Positions 44,748 through 56,530 of a stretch of DNA of 64,000 bases are shown piece after piece (positions within the stretch are counted from its first letter, which is position 1; the number at the start of each line of letters is the position of its first letter). Source of the DNA: Vibrio agarivorans (GTDB lineage: Bacteria > Pseudomonadota > Gammaproteobacteria > Enterobacterales > Vibrionaceae). The notes under the pieces are model-generated. The model worked only from the letters and a program-made list of their open reading frames with translations. It ran no database searches and was not told the DNA's origin. The position numbers and the translations under genes are program-made. The stretch covers positions 1,150,241 through 1,214,240 of the forward strand of contig NZ_JAUFQF010000004.1 in the NCBI RefSeq assembly GCF_030409635.1. Reading direction: 5' to 3'.

Positions 44748-44786
44748 AACGGATATTAAATCATTTTTAATGAATAAAAAATCAAA
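44748..44786. promoter_or_regulatory. Tandem ARG boxes (ArgR operator) between argE and argC
   Basis: TGAATAAAAAATCA (44771-44784) matches the ARG-box core TGAATWWWWATTCA at 13 of 14 positions. CGGATATTAAATCA (44750-44763) matches at 11 of 14. They start 21 bp apart, the two 18-bp boxes with 3-bp spacing typical of ArgR operators. Confidence 0.8.
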
Positions 44787-44853
44787 ATAAAGCAAATATT
44801 TTAGATTTGTAGTCATTAGCAACGCAGTAAACAAACCAGATGGAACCGGTAAG

Positions 44854-45864
44854 ATGTCAAAGCGATTAAAAACAGCCATTGTCGGCGCAAGTGGATACAC
44901 CGGAGCGGAGTTGGCTCTCATGGTGCACAAGCATCCAAACCTCACGCTAGCAGGTTTGTATGTGTCCGCCAATAGCTTAGATGCCAATAAACCGATTGCC
45001 CAGCTACATGGCAAGCTTGACGGCATTATTGATGCTCCTGTGTTACCACTGACGGATGTGGCCGAAGTCGCACAGAGCTGCGATGTGGTTTTTCTTGCTA
45101 CCGCTCATGAGGTGAGCCATGACCTTGCGCCAGTCTTTCTGCAATACGGCTGTCAGGTGTTTGACTTATCCGGTGCTTATCGTGTTAGAAGCCAAGCATT
45201 TTATAGTGACTTTTATGGCTTTGATCACCAATTCGACCAACACCTGGAAAATGCCGCATACGGCTTAGCAGAGTGGAATGAAGAGGCGATTCAACAAGCG
45301 AACCTTGTTGCTGTTGCGGGTTGTTATCCAACGGCTTCACAACTGGCCATTAAGCCATTAATTGTTTCTGGTCTATTGGATAGCGCACAATGGCCTGTCA
45401 TTAATGCCACAAGTGGCGTGTCTGGGGCAGGTCGTAAAGCGACAATGACGAATAGTTTCTGTGAAGTGAGTCTGCAGCCTTACGGCGTGTTTAATCACCG
45501 CCATCAGCCAGAGATTGCTGCGCACTTAGAGCAGGATGTTATTTTCACGCCCCATTTGGGCAGCTTCAAGCGTGGCATTCTTGCGACGATCACCATGAAG
45601 TTGCAAGCCGGCACAACAGCAGAGCAAGTTGAACAGGCTTTCATTGCGGCGTATCACGACAAGCCGGCCGTGCGTATTAAAGATGCCATTCCTCGCCTGC
45701 AAGATGTTCAGTACACCCCTTTCTGCGATATTGGCTGGAAGGTTCAGGGTGAACACATCATCGTGGTTTCTGCGATTGATAACCTACTAAAAGGTGCTTC
45801 TAGCCAAGCGATGCAGTGCCTAAACATTCATTACGGCTTTGAGCCACTAACCGCATTAGTGTAA
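44854..45864 (+). CDS. argC: N-acetyl-gamma-glutamyl-phosphate reductase
   Basis: NADPH-dependent third step of arginine synthesis. 336 residues. The N-terminal Rossmann motif is [14 protein letters not shown], with the catalytic Cys in [14 protein letters not shown], and the conserved HRHQPEI. First gene of the rightward arg operon. Confidence 0.96.
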   Translation: MSKRLKTAIVGASGYTGAELALMVHKHPNLTLAGLYVSANSLDANKPIAQLHGKLDGIIDAPVLPLTDVAEVAQSCDVVFLATAHEVSHDLAPVFLQYGCQVFDLSGAYRVRSQAFYSDFYGFDHQFDQHLENAAYGLAEWNEEAIQQANLVAVAGCYPTASQLAIKPLIVSGLLDSAQWPVINATSGVSGAGRKATMTNSFCEVSLQPYGVFNHRHQPEIAAHLEQDVIFTPHLGSFKRGILATITMKLQAGTTAEQVEQAFIAAYHDKPAVRIKDAIPRLQDVQYTPFCDIGWKVQGEHIIVVSAIDNLLKGASSQAMQCLNIHYGFEPLTALV

Positions 45865-45875
45865 GGAGATTCATC

Positions 45876-46655
45876 ATGACGACACCTCTAGTGATCAAAC
45901 TTGGCGGCGCAGCACTCTCTTGCACCGATACGCTGCAGCAACTCTTTTCTGCTATTGCTAACTATCAACAACAAGCACAGCGCCAGATTGTGATTGTTCA
46001 TGGTGGTGGCTACTTGGTCGATGACTTGATGAGTAAGCTCAATCTTGAGACAGTGAAGAAAGAGGGCCTGCGTGTCACGCCTTACGAGCAGATTCCTGTG
46101 ATTGCGGGTGCACTAGCCGGTACAGCAAATAAGCTACTGCAAGGCCAAGCGATTGCAGCAGGCCTTAAAACAGCAGGCTTGAGCTTAGCAGATGGCGGTT
46201 TGTGTCAGGTACAAGAGCTTAACCCAGAGCTAGGTGCTGTCGGCAAAGCAACACCGGGCGATTCAGCGCTTTTACAAGCGGTTCTCACTAGTGGCGCACT
46301 ACCCATTATTAGCTCGATAGGCCTAACGGATGCAGGGCAGTTGATGAATGTAAATGCTGACCAAGCGGCTGTGGCCGTTGCAGGCGCACTGGATGCTGAT
46401 TTAGTGCTTCTATCGGATGTGAGCGGCGTGTTGGATGGTAAAGGGCATCTGATGCACTCGCTTGATGAGCAGCAAGCCCATGCTTTGATAGAGGGCAAGG
46501 TCATCACTGATGGCATGATTGTGAAAGTTGAAGCGGCGCTTCAAGCTGCGCAGGAGCTAGGTCGCTCAATTGAAGTTGCCAGCTGGCGTTATCCAGACCA
46601 ACTCAAAGAATTATTTGCGGGTAAGAATATCGGTACCCAGTTCTTGCCAAGCTAA
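45876..46655 (+). CDS. argB: Acetylglutamate kinase
   Basis: Phosphorylates N-acetylglutamate. 259 residues, amino-acid kinase fold: [23 protein letters not shown], and [15 protein letters not shown] with [19 protein letters not shown] lies 7 nt before the ATG, 11 bp after argC. Confidence 0.96.
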   Translation: MTTPLVIKLGGAALSCTDTLQQLFSAIANYQQQAQRQIVIVHGGGYLVDDLMSKLNLETVKKEGLRVTPYEQIPVIAGALAGTANKLLQGQAIAAGLKTAGLSLADGGLCQVQELNPELGAVGKATPGDSALLQAVLTSGALPIISSIGLTDAGQLMNVNADQAAVAVAGALDADLVLLSDVSGVLDGKGHLMHSLDEQQAHALIEGKVITDGMIVKVEAALQAAQELGRSIEVASWRYPDQLKELFAGKNIGTQFLPS

Positions 46656-46733
46656 ACCAAATCAATATAACGGATTTAAATGTAAACCTCCCCACGGGCC
46701 GCCAAGCTGAGTGTGGGAACACGGAGAAATATG

Positions 46734-47954
46734 ATGAGTAAAGTTCAAGTAAATAAAGTTGTTGTCGCATATTCTGGCGGTCTTGATACGTCGGTAATCA
46801 TTCCTTGGCTCAAAGAGAACTACGACTGTGAAGTGGTGGCGTTTGTCGCGGATGTCGGCCAGGGCGAAGAAGAGCTAGAAGGTATCGAAGCGAAAGCAAA
46901 AGCGTCAGGTGCCTCTGAGTGTTACATTGCTGACCTAAAAGAAGAGATGGTGGCGGAATACATCTACCCAACACTAAAGACAGGCGCATACTATGAAGGC
47001 AAATACCTGCTAGGGACATCAATGGCGCGTCCTATTATTGCTAAAGCACAGGTTGAAGTTGCACGTAAAGTCGGTGCTGACGCATTGTGTCACGGCTGTA
47101 CAGGTAAAGGTAACGACCAAGTACGTTTTGAAGGTGCATTTGCAGCTCTTGCACCAGACCTACATGTGATTGCCCCTTGGCGTGAATGGGATCTTGTGAG
47201 CCGTGAAGAGTGTCTCGACTACCTTGCTGAGCGTAATATCCCATGTTCTGCTTCTCTAACTAAAATCTACTCTCGTGACGCGAATGCTTGGCATATCTCA
47301 ACTGAGGGTGGTGTGCTGGAAGATACCTGGAATGCACCAAATGAAGATTGCTGGGTTTGGACAGTAGACCCAGAGCAAGCGCCGAATGGAGCGGAGTACG
47401 TCACACTCAAAGTAGAAAAAGGCGAAGTGGTTGGTGTCGATGGTGAAGCAATGACACCATACAACGCCCTAGTTTACTTGAATGAAAAAGGCGCGAAACA
47501 CGGTGTGGGTCGTATCGATATCGTAGAAAACCGCCTTGTTGGCATGAAGTCTCGTGGCTGCTACGAAACTCCGGGAGGCACTATCATGATGGAAGCGCTT
47601 CGCGCCGTTGAGCAGTTGGTTCTTGATAAGTCATCGTTTGAGTTTCGTGAAGAGCTAGGTGTGAAAGCGTCTCACCTTGTCTATGATGGCCGTTGGTTTA
47701 CGCCACTGTGTAAGTCAATTCTGGCAGCATCAGAAGAGCTTGCTCAAGACGTGAATGGCGAGGTGGTGATTAAACTCTACAAAGGCCAAGCTACTGTGAC
47801 TCAGAAGCGCTCAGACAACAGCCTATACTCAGAAGAGTTTGCAACCTTCGGCGAAGATGAGGTCTACGACCAAAGCCATGCTGGTGGCTTTATTCGTCTT
47901 TACTCACTATCAAGCCGCATTCGTGCTTTGAATGAGGCGAAGAAAGAGAAGTAG
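46734..47954 (+). CDS. argG: Argininosuccinate synthase
   Basis: Joins citrulline and aspartate with ATP. 406 residues from ATG 46734 (GGAG 7 nt upstream; the ATG at 46731 is also possible). The PP-loop is [14 protein letters not shown], with [14 protein letters not shown] and [20 protein letters not shown] segments intact. The argF-argI step is not in this cluster. Confidence 0.96.
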   Translation: MSKVQVNKVVVAYSGGLDTSVIIPWLKENYDCEVVAFVADVGQGEEELEGIEAKAKASGASECYIADLKEEMVAEYIYPTLKTGAYYEGKYLLGTSMARPIIAKAQVEVARKVGADALCHGCTGKGNDQVRFEGAFAALAPDLHVIAPWREWDLVSREECLDYLAERNIPCSASLTKIYSRDANAWHISTEGGVLEDTWNAPNEDCWVWTVDPEQAPNGAEYVTLKVEKGEVVGVDGEAMTPYNALVYLNEKGAKHGVGRIDIVENRLVGMKSRGCYETPGGTIMMEALRAVEQLVLDKSSFEFREELGVKASHLVYDGRWFTPLCKSILAASEELAQDVNGEVVIKLYKGQATVTQKRSDNSLYSEEFATFGEDEVYDQSHAGGFIRLYSLSSRIRALNEAKKEK

Positions 47955-47996
47955 GTCGTCAGATAAAGGTTTACCTTGAAGCACTAACGAAACAGA

Positions 47997-48026
47997 AAGG
48001 CTGTGATTATTGTCACGGCCTTTTAC
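47997..48026 (+). terminator. Terminator after argG
   Basis: AAAGGCTGTGA and TCACGGCCTTT pair (one T-G) around TTATTG, followed by TTACTTCTT. It may limit read-through into argH. Confidence 0.75.
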
Positions 48027-48058
48027 TTCTTGGTTGAAAGGTGTAAGGGAAACAGCCA

Positions 48059-48107
48059 TTCTCACTTCTCACTTCTCACTTCTCACTTCTCACTTCTCAC
48101 TTCTCAC
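48059..48107. repeat. Seven tandem copies of the heptamer TTCTCAC
   Basis: Seven exact 7-bp units lie between argG and argH, about 165 bp before the argH start. It is a simple-sequence tract likely to change length by slippage. Confidence 0.95.
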
Positions 48108-48248
48108 TTTCCACACAATGTAGCGCTATGAATATTTATGTAAAATAAATGAATTAATACTTCCAATTTGTTCTCTTTTGCCGTAAGTTTGAACCATACC
48201 AAAAAAGACATGGATTTAAATCAGGGCTAAGCTTCGCTTATGCAGTGA

Positions 48249-50147
<1,899 letters not shown>

Positions 50148-50260
50148 ATTTGGTGCAGCATGCCCAAAAAAAGATCAAAAAGATCGAATTTATTGGGAAC
50201 CAATTAAGAAAGAGCAGGTCTATTAAAGTACCACTGCTTTTTCTTAGAAGAATCTAAGAG

Positions 50261-50297
50261 AGCCCCGAAATCATATTGATATCGGGGCTTTTTTCTT
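50261..50297 (+). terminator. Terminator after argH
   Basis: AGCCCCGA and TCGGGGCT pair, with an inner ATCA/TGAT stem, followed by TTTTTTCTTTTTT. Confidence 0.9.
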
Positions 50298-50317
50298 TTT
50301 TGGGGCTTGTGTTTTTG

Positions 50318-50431
50318 CTTCTCCCCCTTTTCAAGGGGAAGCCGGGAGAGGGTTAAAACGGCGACGGACAAACGCAGGCGCAAAGATGTGTTGATAAACC
50401 CTTACAATCCCACCCTGCCCAAGGGAGGGAA
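50318..50431. repeat. Palindromic GC-rich intergenic repeat, degenerate copy
   Basis: The same element as at 32913-33041, with mismatches in both hairpins and a shortened right end (CACCCTGCCCAAGGGAGGGA). It fills most of the gap between argH and the leftward DUF3624 gene; the remaining 50148-50260 shows only the argH terminator. Confidence 0.8.
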
Positions 50432-50450
50432 CCAATAGCGGGCACGTAAA

Positions 50451-50693
50451 TTACTTCTTCCCTCGCATCGGCAGAACAATAAACTTCATCAAAAGATGCA
50501 ATGCCAACAAAACGTTAAAAGCAAACCCTGCCATCACCAACGTAATTGACTCGATACTTTTCGGATCATCACGAAAGAAAAACCACCACAGCCCCCAGCA
50601 CGCGACGGATAATACCGTTAATTGATCCATACAGCGCTGACAGCGGCCGATTTTTTTCCAGAACCAATGTTGCTGGCAGTTTTGACAGGACAT
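50451..50693 (-). CDS. DUF3624 small membrane protein
   Basis: 80 residues. The N terminus has two CxxC pairs, CQNCQQHWFWKKIGRCQRC, a likely zinc site, then two membrane helices (about 25-42 and 50-72). This is the DUF3624 pattern, conserved in vibrios next to argH. Function unknown. Confidence 0.85.
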   Translation of the reverse strand: MSCQNCQQHWFWKKIGRCQRCMDQLTVLSVACWGLWWFFFRDDPKSIESITLVMAGFAFNVLLALHLLMKFIVLPMRGKK

Positions 50694-50746
50694 GAGGTAC
50701 TCTTGTTGGTTATTGTTTTGTAGTAAGGCGAGTATAACGGCAGGTA

Positions 50747-50785
50747 AAAAAAATCCCCAACCTTGACAATGAGAAGTTGGGGAAA
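50747..50785 (-). terminator. Terminator downstream of prx, with long 3' UTR
   Basis: On the minus strand CCCCAAC and GTTGGGG pair, followed by ATTTTTTTT. It lies about 155 bp beyond the prx stop codon. In between, TGCTCAT and ATGAGCA (near 50839-50854) form another hairpin, so the 3' UTR is structured. Confidence 0.8.
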
Positions 50786-50942
50786 GGACTTGGACAGTTG
50801 TATTAGTTGTTTTTGGAATTCAGTACTCTAAGGTGCTCATCCATGAGCATTTGCTGTTTTCTTAGAGATTTTTAATTTGAAACCTAGGCTTTAAAGATTT
50901 AAGCCAAAAGATCGCCTGGGGACCGAGCCCCAAGCCTAGTTA

Positions 50943-51692
50943 TTATTGCGCGAAGTAATTGTCTAGCTCTTCACTACCGCCGATGTGCTTACCACCAATA
51001 AAGACTTGCGGTACCGTTGTGCGGCCAGTAATAGCTCGCAGGCTCACAGTTGTTGCATCTTTGCCCAATATAATCTCTTCGTACTGTAGGCCTTGGTCAA
51101 TCAATGCTTGCTTTGCTTTCACACAGAAAGGGCAACCTGGTTTACTAAATACAGTGATAGATTCTTGCACTTTGTGTGCTGGCGCAATGTGATTGAGCAT
51201 TGTGTCTGCATCCGAAACTTTGAACGGGTCGCCAGGCTCGTTTGGTTCGATAAACATCTGCTCTACGATGCCGTTTTTCACTAGCATGCTATAGCGCCAT
51301 GAACGTTTGCCGAAGCCAAGGTCATCTTTATCTACTAGCATGCCCATGCCGTCAGTGAATTCACCGTTTCCGTCTGGAATGAAGGTGATGTTTTCTGCTT
51401 CTTGATCTGCTTTCCATGCATTCATCACAAAGGTGTCATTAACTGATACACACAGAATGTCATCAACACCGTGCTCTTGGAAAACTGAAAACAGTTCGTT
51501 GTAGCGCGGTAAGTGGCTAGAAGAGCAAGTTGGAGTGAAGGCACCAGGCAAGCTAAATACAATCACGGTTTTATTTTTGAATAGGTCATTTGTTGTTACG
51601 TTAACCCACTGGTCGTTCTGGCGAGTTGGGAATGTCACTTGTGGAACTGGCTGACCTACTTTTGCCGCTAATACTTGTTGTTCATTAAACAT
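50943..51692 (-). CDS. Hybrid peroxiredoxin-glutaredoxin
   Basis: 249 residues. The N-terminal peroxiredoxin 5 domain (1-165) has peroxidatic Cys in [16 protein letters not shown]. The C-terminal glutaredoxin (175-249) has the CxxC in [13 protein letters not shown] and [18 protein letters not shown]. It reduces peroxides with glutathione in the cytoplasm, as studied for Haemophilus PGdx. Divergent from oxyR, which probably activates it. Confidence 0.95.
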   Translation of the reverse strand: MFNEQQVLAAKVGQPVPQVTFPTRQNDQWVNVTTNDLFKNKTVIVFSLPGAFTPTCSSSHLPRYNELFSVFQEHGVDDILCVSVNDTFVMNAWKADQEAENITFIPDGNGEFTDGMGMLVDKDDLGFGKRSWRYSMLVKNGIVEQMFIEPNEPGDPFKVSDADTMLNHIAPAHKVQESITVFSKPGCPFCVKAKQALIDQGLQYEEIILGKDATTVSLRAITGRTTVPQVFIGGKHIGGSEELDNYFAQ

Positions 51693-51793
51693 TGTCGAGT
51701 CCTAAATAGAAAAATAAAGAGTAAAAGTTGAGGGCTTAAAGCTGCTCTCTGTTTTGATGGGTTCATTATTACCAAAATGCTTTGATAGGGATA

Positions 51794-51830
51794 ATCGTTT
51801 GGTGTTATCGTTTTAATAGGTAAATTCTAT
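51794..51830. promoter_or_regulatory. Candidate OxyR-binding site between prx and oxyR
   Basis: ATAGGTAAATTCTAT (51816-51830) matches the OxyR half-element ATAGnTnnnAnCTAT except one base. ATCGTTTGGTGTTAT (51794-51808), 22 bp before it, is a weaker match. The spacing is that of OxyR sites. It lies just before the oxyR start, fitting autoregulation and prx activation. Confidence 0.6.
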
Positions 51831-51843
51831 TAAAGGCAGAAAA

Positions 51844-52728
51844 ATGAATATTCGTGATTTTGAGTATTTAGTATCCCTTGCAGAGCATAAACACTTTCGC
51901 AAAGCCGCTGAGGCCTGTTTTGTCAGTCAGCCAACGTTAAGTGGCCAAATTCGCAAACTTGAAGATGAGCTTGGTACGGCATTGCTTGAGCGTAACAGTC
52001 GTAAAGTGTTGTTTACTGACGCAGGCTTACAGCTCGTTGAGCAAGCCAAGAGTATTTTGGCTGAGATAAAACTGTTTCGAGAGATGGCGAGTGGTCAAAA
52101 CGGAGAGATGATTGGCCCGATGCATATTGGATTTATCCCGACAGTAGGGCCTTACGTGTTGCCAAAGATTATTCCGTCACTGAAAGAGCAGTTCCCAGAG
52201 TTAGAGCTGTTTTTGCATGAAGCGCAAACGCATCAGTTAGTGAGTCAGCTGCAAGATGGCAAGCTTGATTGTCTAGTGTTAGCAGCGGTAGCTGAAACAG
52301 AGCAGTTTAAAGAAATTGTACTTTATGATGAGCCTATGACACTCGCGGTGCCATGCGATCATGAATGGTCACAGAAAGAGACGATTGAGATGGAACACCT
52401 CAATGGTAAGACGGTCTTGATGCTGGGTGATGGGCACTGTTTGCGCGATCAGGCATTGGGCTTCTGCTTTGCTGCCGGTGCGAAAGATGATGACCGCTTC
52501 AAAGCGACGAGTCTTGAAACGCTGCGCAATATGGTGGCAGCAGGCGCAGGGATCACCCTGTTACCAGAGCTATCTGTACCAAAAGAAAAAGAGAAGGATG
52601 GGGTGTGTTACGTGAAAGCCACTGATCCACAACCTTCACGTCGTATTGTGCTGGCTTATCGTCCAGGGTCACCACTGCGTGGTCGATTCGAGCAATTAGC
52701 TAAGTCAATTCAAGAAGCACTAGCGTAG
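51844..52728 (+). CDS. oxyR: Hydrogen-peroxide sensor regulator OxyR
   Basis: 294 residues, LysR type. The N-terminal HTH is MNIRDFEYLVSLAEHKHF, FVSQPTLSGQIRKLEDELG. The redox cysteines are both in GHCLRDQALGFC, spaced nine residues as Cys199 and Cys208 of E. coli. Oxidation forms the disulfide that activates peroxide-defence genes. Confidence 0.96.
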   Translation: MNIRDFEYLVSLAEHKHFRKAAEACFVSQPTLSGQIRKLEDELGTALLERNSRKVLFTDAGLQLVEQAKSILAEIKLFREMASGQNGEMIGPMHIGFIPTVGPYVLPKIIPSLKEQFPELELFLHEAQTHQLVSQLQDGKLDCLVLAAVAETEQFKEIVLYDEPMTLAVPCDHEWSQKETIEMEHLNGKTVLMLGDGHCLRDQALGFCFAAGAKDDDRFKATSLETLRNMVAAGAGITLLPELSVPKEKEKDGVCYVKATDPQPSRRIVLAYRPGSPLRGRFEQLAKSIQEALA

Positions 52729-52736
52729 TTTTTTTG

Positions 52737-52856
52737 CACCTCCCCCTTTTCAAGGGGGAGGCCGGGAGGGGGTTAAAAGGCCTTTGCCACACCAACAAGC
52801 ATTTGCGTATGTTGACAAGCCGCCTAACCCTCCCCTTGATAAGGCGAGGGGACTAA
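52737..52856. repeat. Palindromic GC-rich intergenic repeat, single copy
   Basis: The same element as at 32913-33041, with left hairpin CTCCCCCTTTTCAAGGGGGA, GGGAGGGGGTTAAAAGGCC, and right part CTCCCCTTGATAAGGCGAG. It lies between the oxyR stop and the shared terminator. Confidence 0.85.
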
Positions 52857-52860
52857 TGCA

Positions 52861-52896
52861 AAAAAGCCCAAATCACAGATGTGATTTGGGCTTTTT
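52861..52896. terminator. Bidirectional terminator between oxyR and mrcA
   Basis: AAAAAGCCCAAATCAC and GTGATTTGGGCTTTTT form a perfect 16-bp stem around AGAT. Confidence 0.97.
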
Positions 52897-52915
52897 AATA
52901 TCAATAGGTTATTCG

Positions 52916-55414
52916 CTAAAACAGCTCTTCACCATCGCCATCTGAATAGATGTTGCCAGAGCCAGCGCTTGGAACGAAGTCTTTTGGCTCTGTCCCTTCT
53001 TCGAAGTATTCGAACATCGATGAGCCATCAAACTTGTTGGTCAGCAAACCGCTGTTGCGATCGATACGTACACGCACGATGTTTTTGGGAATATCTTTGC
53101 GATGCTCAGGTACGTCAGTGAGGGCGACATCCATAAAGTCCACCCATGCAGGCTGCGCTGTTTTTGCGCCTGCTTCAGCGCCCGTGACTTGGTCTTTACC
53201 GAGGTTTTTATTGCTTGAAGTACGACCTAGTTTACGAGTATGGGTATCAAAGCCAACCCAAGCGGTGGCGACAACGCCAGGGCCATAGCCATTATACCAA
53301 GCATCTTTCGAGTCATTGGTCGTGCCTGTTTTGCCGCCAATATCGCGACGTTTCAAAGCTTGCGCACGCCAACCCGTGCCATTCCAGCCAGTGCCTTCAC
53401 GCCAGTTACCGCCACCCCAAACGTTGCTGTACATCATTTCACGCATTAAAAATGCGGTTTGTTCAGAAATAACTTGTGGAGCGTATTGAGACTCAAGATC
53501 TTGCTCTTGGAACTCATCATCGACAGCTGTTGTGCAATCTTGATGGCAGATAGTCAGAGGCTCTGCTTGGAACTCTAAATCGCCATATGGCCCTTCAACA
53601 CGCTCAATGTAGTAAGGCTCTACGTAGTAGCCACCATTCACAAAGACGGAGTAACCTTGCGCCATTTGTACTGGCGTTAGGCTGCCAGCACCCAGTGCGA
53701 TCGTTTCTGAGCGAGGTAGGTCAGCTTTATTGAAACCAAAACGAGTCAAGTAATCACGAGTCTCATCAAGTCCTACGCTACGCAGTACGCGAACGGCCAT
53801 AACGTTCTTTGACTGTGCAAGACCAATGCGCACGCGAGTTGGGCCTGTGTAGGTTGGCGGTGAGTTCTTTGGACGCCATGCGGTGCCTTGGCTCTTGTCC
53901 CACTGGTTAATTGGCGCATCGTTGACTAGCGTGGCAAGCGTCATACCGTTATCGAGCGCTGCTGAGTACACAAATGGCTTGATACTAGAACCTACCTGAC
54001 GAACAGATTGAGTAGCGCGGTTAAACTTGCTGTGAACAAAGTTAAATCCGCCCACAAGTGACGTTACCGAGCCATTTTCTGGGTTCATTGCGATAAAGGC
54101 GGTATTTGCTTCTGGTACTTGGCTTAAGCGCCAGATTGAAGCCGGCTCTGGATTGTCTTCCGTCGCAGGTTGCTCTTTCTCTCTTACCCAGACCATTTCG
54201 CCAGCCGCCATAATCTCTGAAGCGGTTTTCGGTGCAGCACCTTGACGGTCATCGTTAATGAATGGGCGTGCCCACTTCATCTCATCCCAACTGATGGTTT
54301 GAACGTCACGGTTCTTAACTTGAACCTGTGCGCTGTCTTTATCCACTGATATCACAACCGCTGGGCGTAAGTCACCATAGATAGGGTGTGGACGCAAAAA
54401 GCGTTTGATCTCATCACTAGAGAGTGCTGGCTGCCCTTCCTTCCATGCCGATTCACGCGCGCCGCGATAGCCGTGGCGCTCGTCATAGGCGTACAGGTTT
54501 TCAATAGCAGCATTGTGCGCAGCTTCTTGAAGCTTTGAATCAACCGTAGTGTAGATATTCATGCCAGAGGTGTATGCATCTTCACCATAGCGTTCCACCA
54601 TCCATGCGCGTGCGAGTTCTGCTACATATGGTGCACGAAGCTCTATTTCTGCACCGTGGTATTTCGACATCATTTCTTCATTGCGTGCATCATCGTGCTC
54701 AGCTTGAGTGATATAGCCTTCTTCGAGCATACGCATTAGGACGATATTACGACGACTGGTGGCACGCTCTGGCGAGTAGATAGGGTTCATCGTCGATGGT
54801 GCTTTTGGCATACCAGCGAGTGTGGCTATCTGAGCCAAGCTCAGATCTTGCAGGTCTTGACCAAAGTAGGTCTGTGCAGCCGCGCCAAAGCCGTATGAGC
54901 GGTAGCCAAGGAAGATCTTATTAATGTAGAGCTCAAGGATCTCTTCTTTAGTCAGCAACTGCTCTATTTTCATCGCCAAGAAAATCTCTTGGATCTTACG
55001 CATGATTTTCTTTTCGTTAGAAAGGAAGAAGTTTCGCGCTAGCTGCTGAGTAATGGTACTTGCACCCTGTTTGGCACTGCCTGACATCGCAACGACGAGC
55101 GCCGCACGGGTGATACCGATAGGGTCAACCCCATAGTGGGTATAGAAACGACTATCTTCAGTGGCGATCAGCGCATCGATGAGCTCTTGAGGAATGTCCT
55201 CATACTGGACTGGAATACGTTTTTTCTCACCGAACTGAGCTATCAGCTTGCCATCTTTACTAAACACCTGCATCGGTGTTTCGAGTTCAACGTGACGAAG
55301 TTCATCAACGTTAGGGAGATCTTTTTCCACGTAAAAATACATGGCAAAAATTGCACTGACTCCAAGAATCATGCAAACCAATGTGAAAACAAATAGTCGC
55401 TTTATGAATTTCAC
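52916..55414 (-). CDS. mrcA: Penicillin-binding protein 1A (glycosyltransferase/transpeptidase)
   Basis: 832 residues. A membrane anchor (about 7-28) is followed by the GT51 domain with EDSRFYTHYGVDPIGI and GASTITQQLARNFF, an OB-like insert, and the transpeptidase with SSIK (VGSSIKPFVYSAAL), SKN (LAQSKNVMAV) and KTGTTND. It polymerises and crosslinks peptidoglycan in the periplasm. Divergent from pilM, the conserved arrangement. Confidence 0.96.
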   Translation of the reverse strand: MKFIKRLFVFTLVCMILGVSAIFAMYFYVEKDLPNVDELRHVELETPMQVFSKDGKLIAQFGEKKRIPVQYEDIPQELIDALIATEDSRFYTHYGVDPIGITRAALVVAMSGSAKQGASTITQQLARNFFLSNEKKIMRKIQEIFLAMKIEQLLTKEEILELYINKIFLGYRSYGFGAAAQTYFGQDLQDLSLAQIATLAGMPKAPSTMNPIYSPERATSRRNIVLMRMLEEGYITQAEHDDARNEEMMSKYHGAEIELRAPYVAELARAWMVERYGEDAYTSGMNIYTTVDSKLQEAAHNAAIENLYAYDERHGYRGARESAWKEGQPALSSDEIKRFLRPHPIYGDLRPAVVISVDKDSAQVQVKNRDVQTISWDEMKWARPFINDDRQGAAPKTASEIMAAGEMVWVREKEQPATEDNPEPASIWRLSQVPEANTAFIAMNPENGSVTSLVGGFNFVHSKFNRATQSVRQVGSSIKPFVYSAALDNGMTLATLVNDAPINQWDKSQGTAWRPKNSPPTYTGPTRVRIGLAQSKNVMAVRVLRSVGLDETRDYLTRFGFNKADLPRSETIALGAGSLTPVQMAQGYSVFVNGGYYVEPYYIERVEGPYGDLEFQAEPLTICHQDCTTAVDDEFQEQDLESQYAPQVISEQTAFLMREMMYSNVWGGGNWREGTGWNGTGWRAQALKRRDIGGKTGTTNDSKDAWYNGYGPGVVATAWVGFDTHTRKLGRTSSNKNLGKDQVTGAEAGAKTAQPAWVDFMDVALTDVPEHRKDIPKNIVRVRIDRNSGLLTNKFDGSSMFEYFEEGTEPKDFVPSAGSGNIYSDGDGEELF

Positions 55415-55552
55415 CGAAGAATCCTTGATTTGTTAAGGCTGCCTAGCAGCAAACCCTTGTACTCTAAGCCAAAAACCAGCTCTTTGCTAATTATCGCTCA
55501 AATTAGCAGCAAAAGAAAAATCTTACTGGTTTTAACAAGGGAGCATTAGAGC

Positions 55553-56530
55553 ATGGGTATGTCACTGATCACGGGTATAGATATTGGCCGCCATAGTATC
55601 AAGGCTGTCGTCGTAAAGCCCGAAAAACAGCATTTCACAATTGTCGGCTTTCATGAGCTACCCGTGAGCGAGGCGGTATTTTCCGATAACTACACGCTCA
55701 ATTATCAAGATAGTGTCAAGAAACTTAAAGATCTAAAGAAAAAGCTTCCTTGGTTTAGCCAACGCGCTGCCATAGCGATACCAGACAACGCAGTAATCAG
55801 CAAAATCCTGCAAATTGATGCGTCTATTGAACAGAGCGAACAAGAGTTTGCGATCCATCAGGCGTTTTCCTATCAATCTCCGTTTCCGATAGAGGAGCTG
55901 TGCCTTGACTATGTTTCTTCAACTACGCCAAGTAACAGTGCGACACGCGCTTTTCAGGTGTATGCCAGTAAAAAGGAGGTGATTGAATCGCGTCAAACCG
56001 TTGCAGAAAAGGCGGGGTTTAAGCCACACGTTATGGATATTCAGGCGCATGCGTTACTCAATATCGGTCAATATGCGATGAAAAAACACGGCAAATCGTG
56101 GCTATTAGTCAACATCGGCCACCTGCAATCAACCATGTGTATAGCGGGTGAGCAAGCTTTCTATAAAGACATTCCTTTGGGTATCGCCACCCCTTCAGGG
56201 CAAGGAAAGCAGAGCTTATCTGACGATCCGTTAGCGTTCAGTCGGCAGTTGAGTCAGCGCTTGCAGCGGCAGCTGCAACTGCTACCAAATGGTCGTGTTC
56301 AATCTATTGACGGAGTATGGCTTACTGGTGGAGGGGCTTACCATGCACTCATTGAAGAGCAGCTGCAACAAGCGATGGATTTACCCTGTGAAAGGCTTGC
56401 ACCATTTTCACTTTGTCAGGTTAAGCCGAAATTGAGTACTCATGCGCTTGACGGTCAACATCAATATGCCGTGGCTTTAGGGGCTGCGATAGGCGCTCGC
56501 CAGTGGGAGAGTCAGCATTATGCAGCCTAG
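55553..56530 (+). CDS. pilM: Type IV pilus inner-membrane assembly protein PilM
   Basis: 325 residues, actin-like ATPase fold: ITGIDIGRHSIKAVVV and GVWLTGGGAYHALIEEQL. Cytoplasmic; it binds the PilN N terminus in the alignment complex. GGGAG lies 9 nt before the ATG. Overlaps pilN by 11 bp. Confidence 0.93.
   Translation: MGMSLITGIDIGRHSIKAVVVKPEKQHFTIVGFHELPVSEAVFSDNYTLNYQDSVKKLKDLKKKLPWFSQRAAIAIPDNAVISKILQIDASIEQSEQEFAIHQAFSYQSPFPIEELCLDYVSSTTPSNSATRAFQVYASKKEVIESRQTVAEKAGFKPHVMDIQAHALLNIGQYAMKKHGKSWLLVNIGHLQSTMCIAGEQAFYKDIPLGIATPSGQGKQSLSDDPLAFSRQLSQRLQRQLQLLPNGRVQSIDGVWLTGGGAYHALIEEQLQQAMDLPCERLAPFSLCQVKPKLSTHALDGQHQYAVALGAAIGARQWESQHYAA

Noticed and set aside
43566..45026. 486-codon form of argE
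   Set aside because: The extra 108 N-terminal codons are antisense to argC and unlike M20 enzymes; ATG 44702 gives the normal protein.
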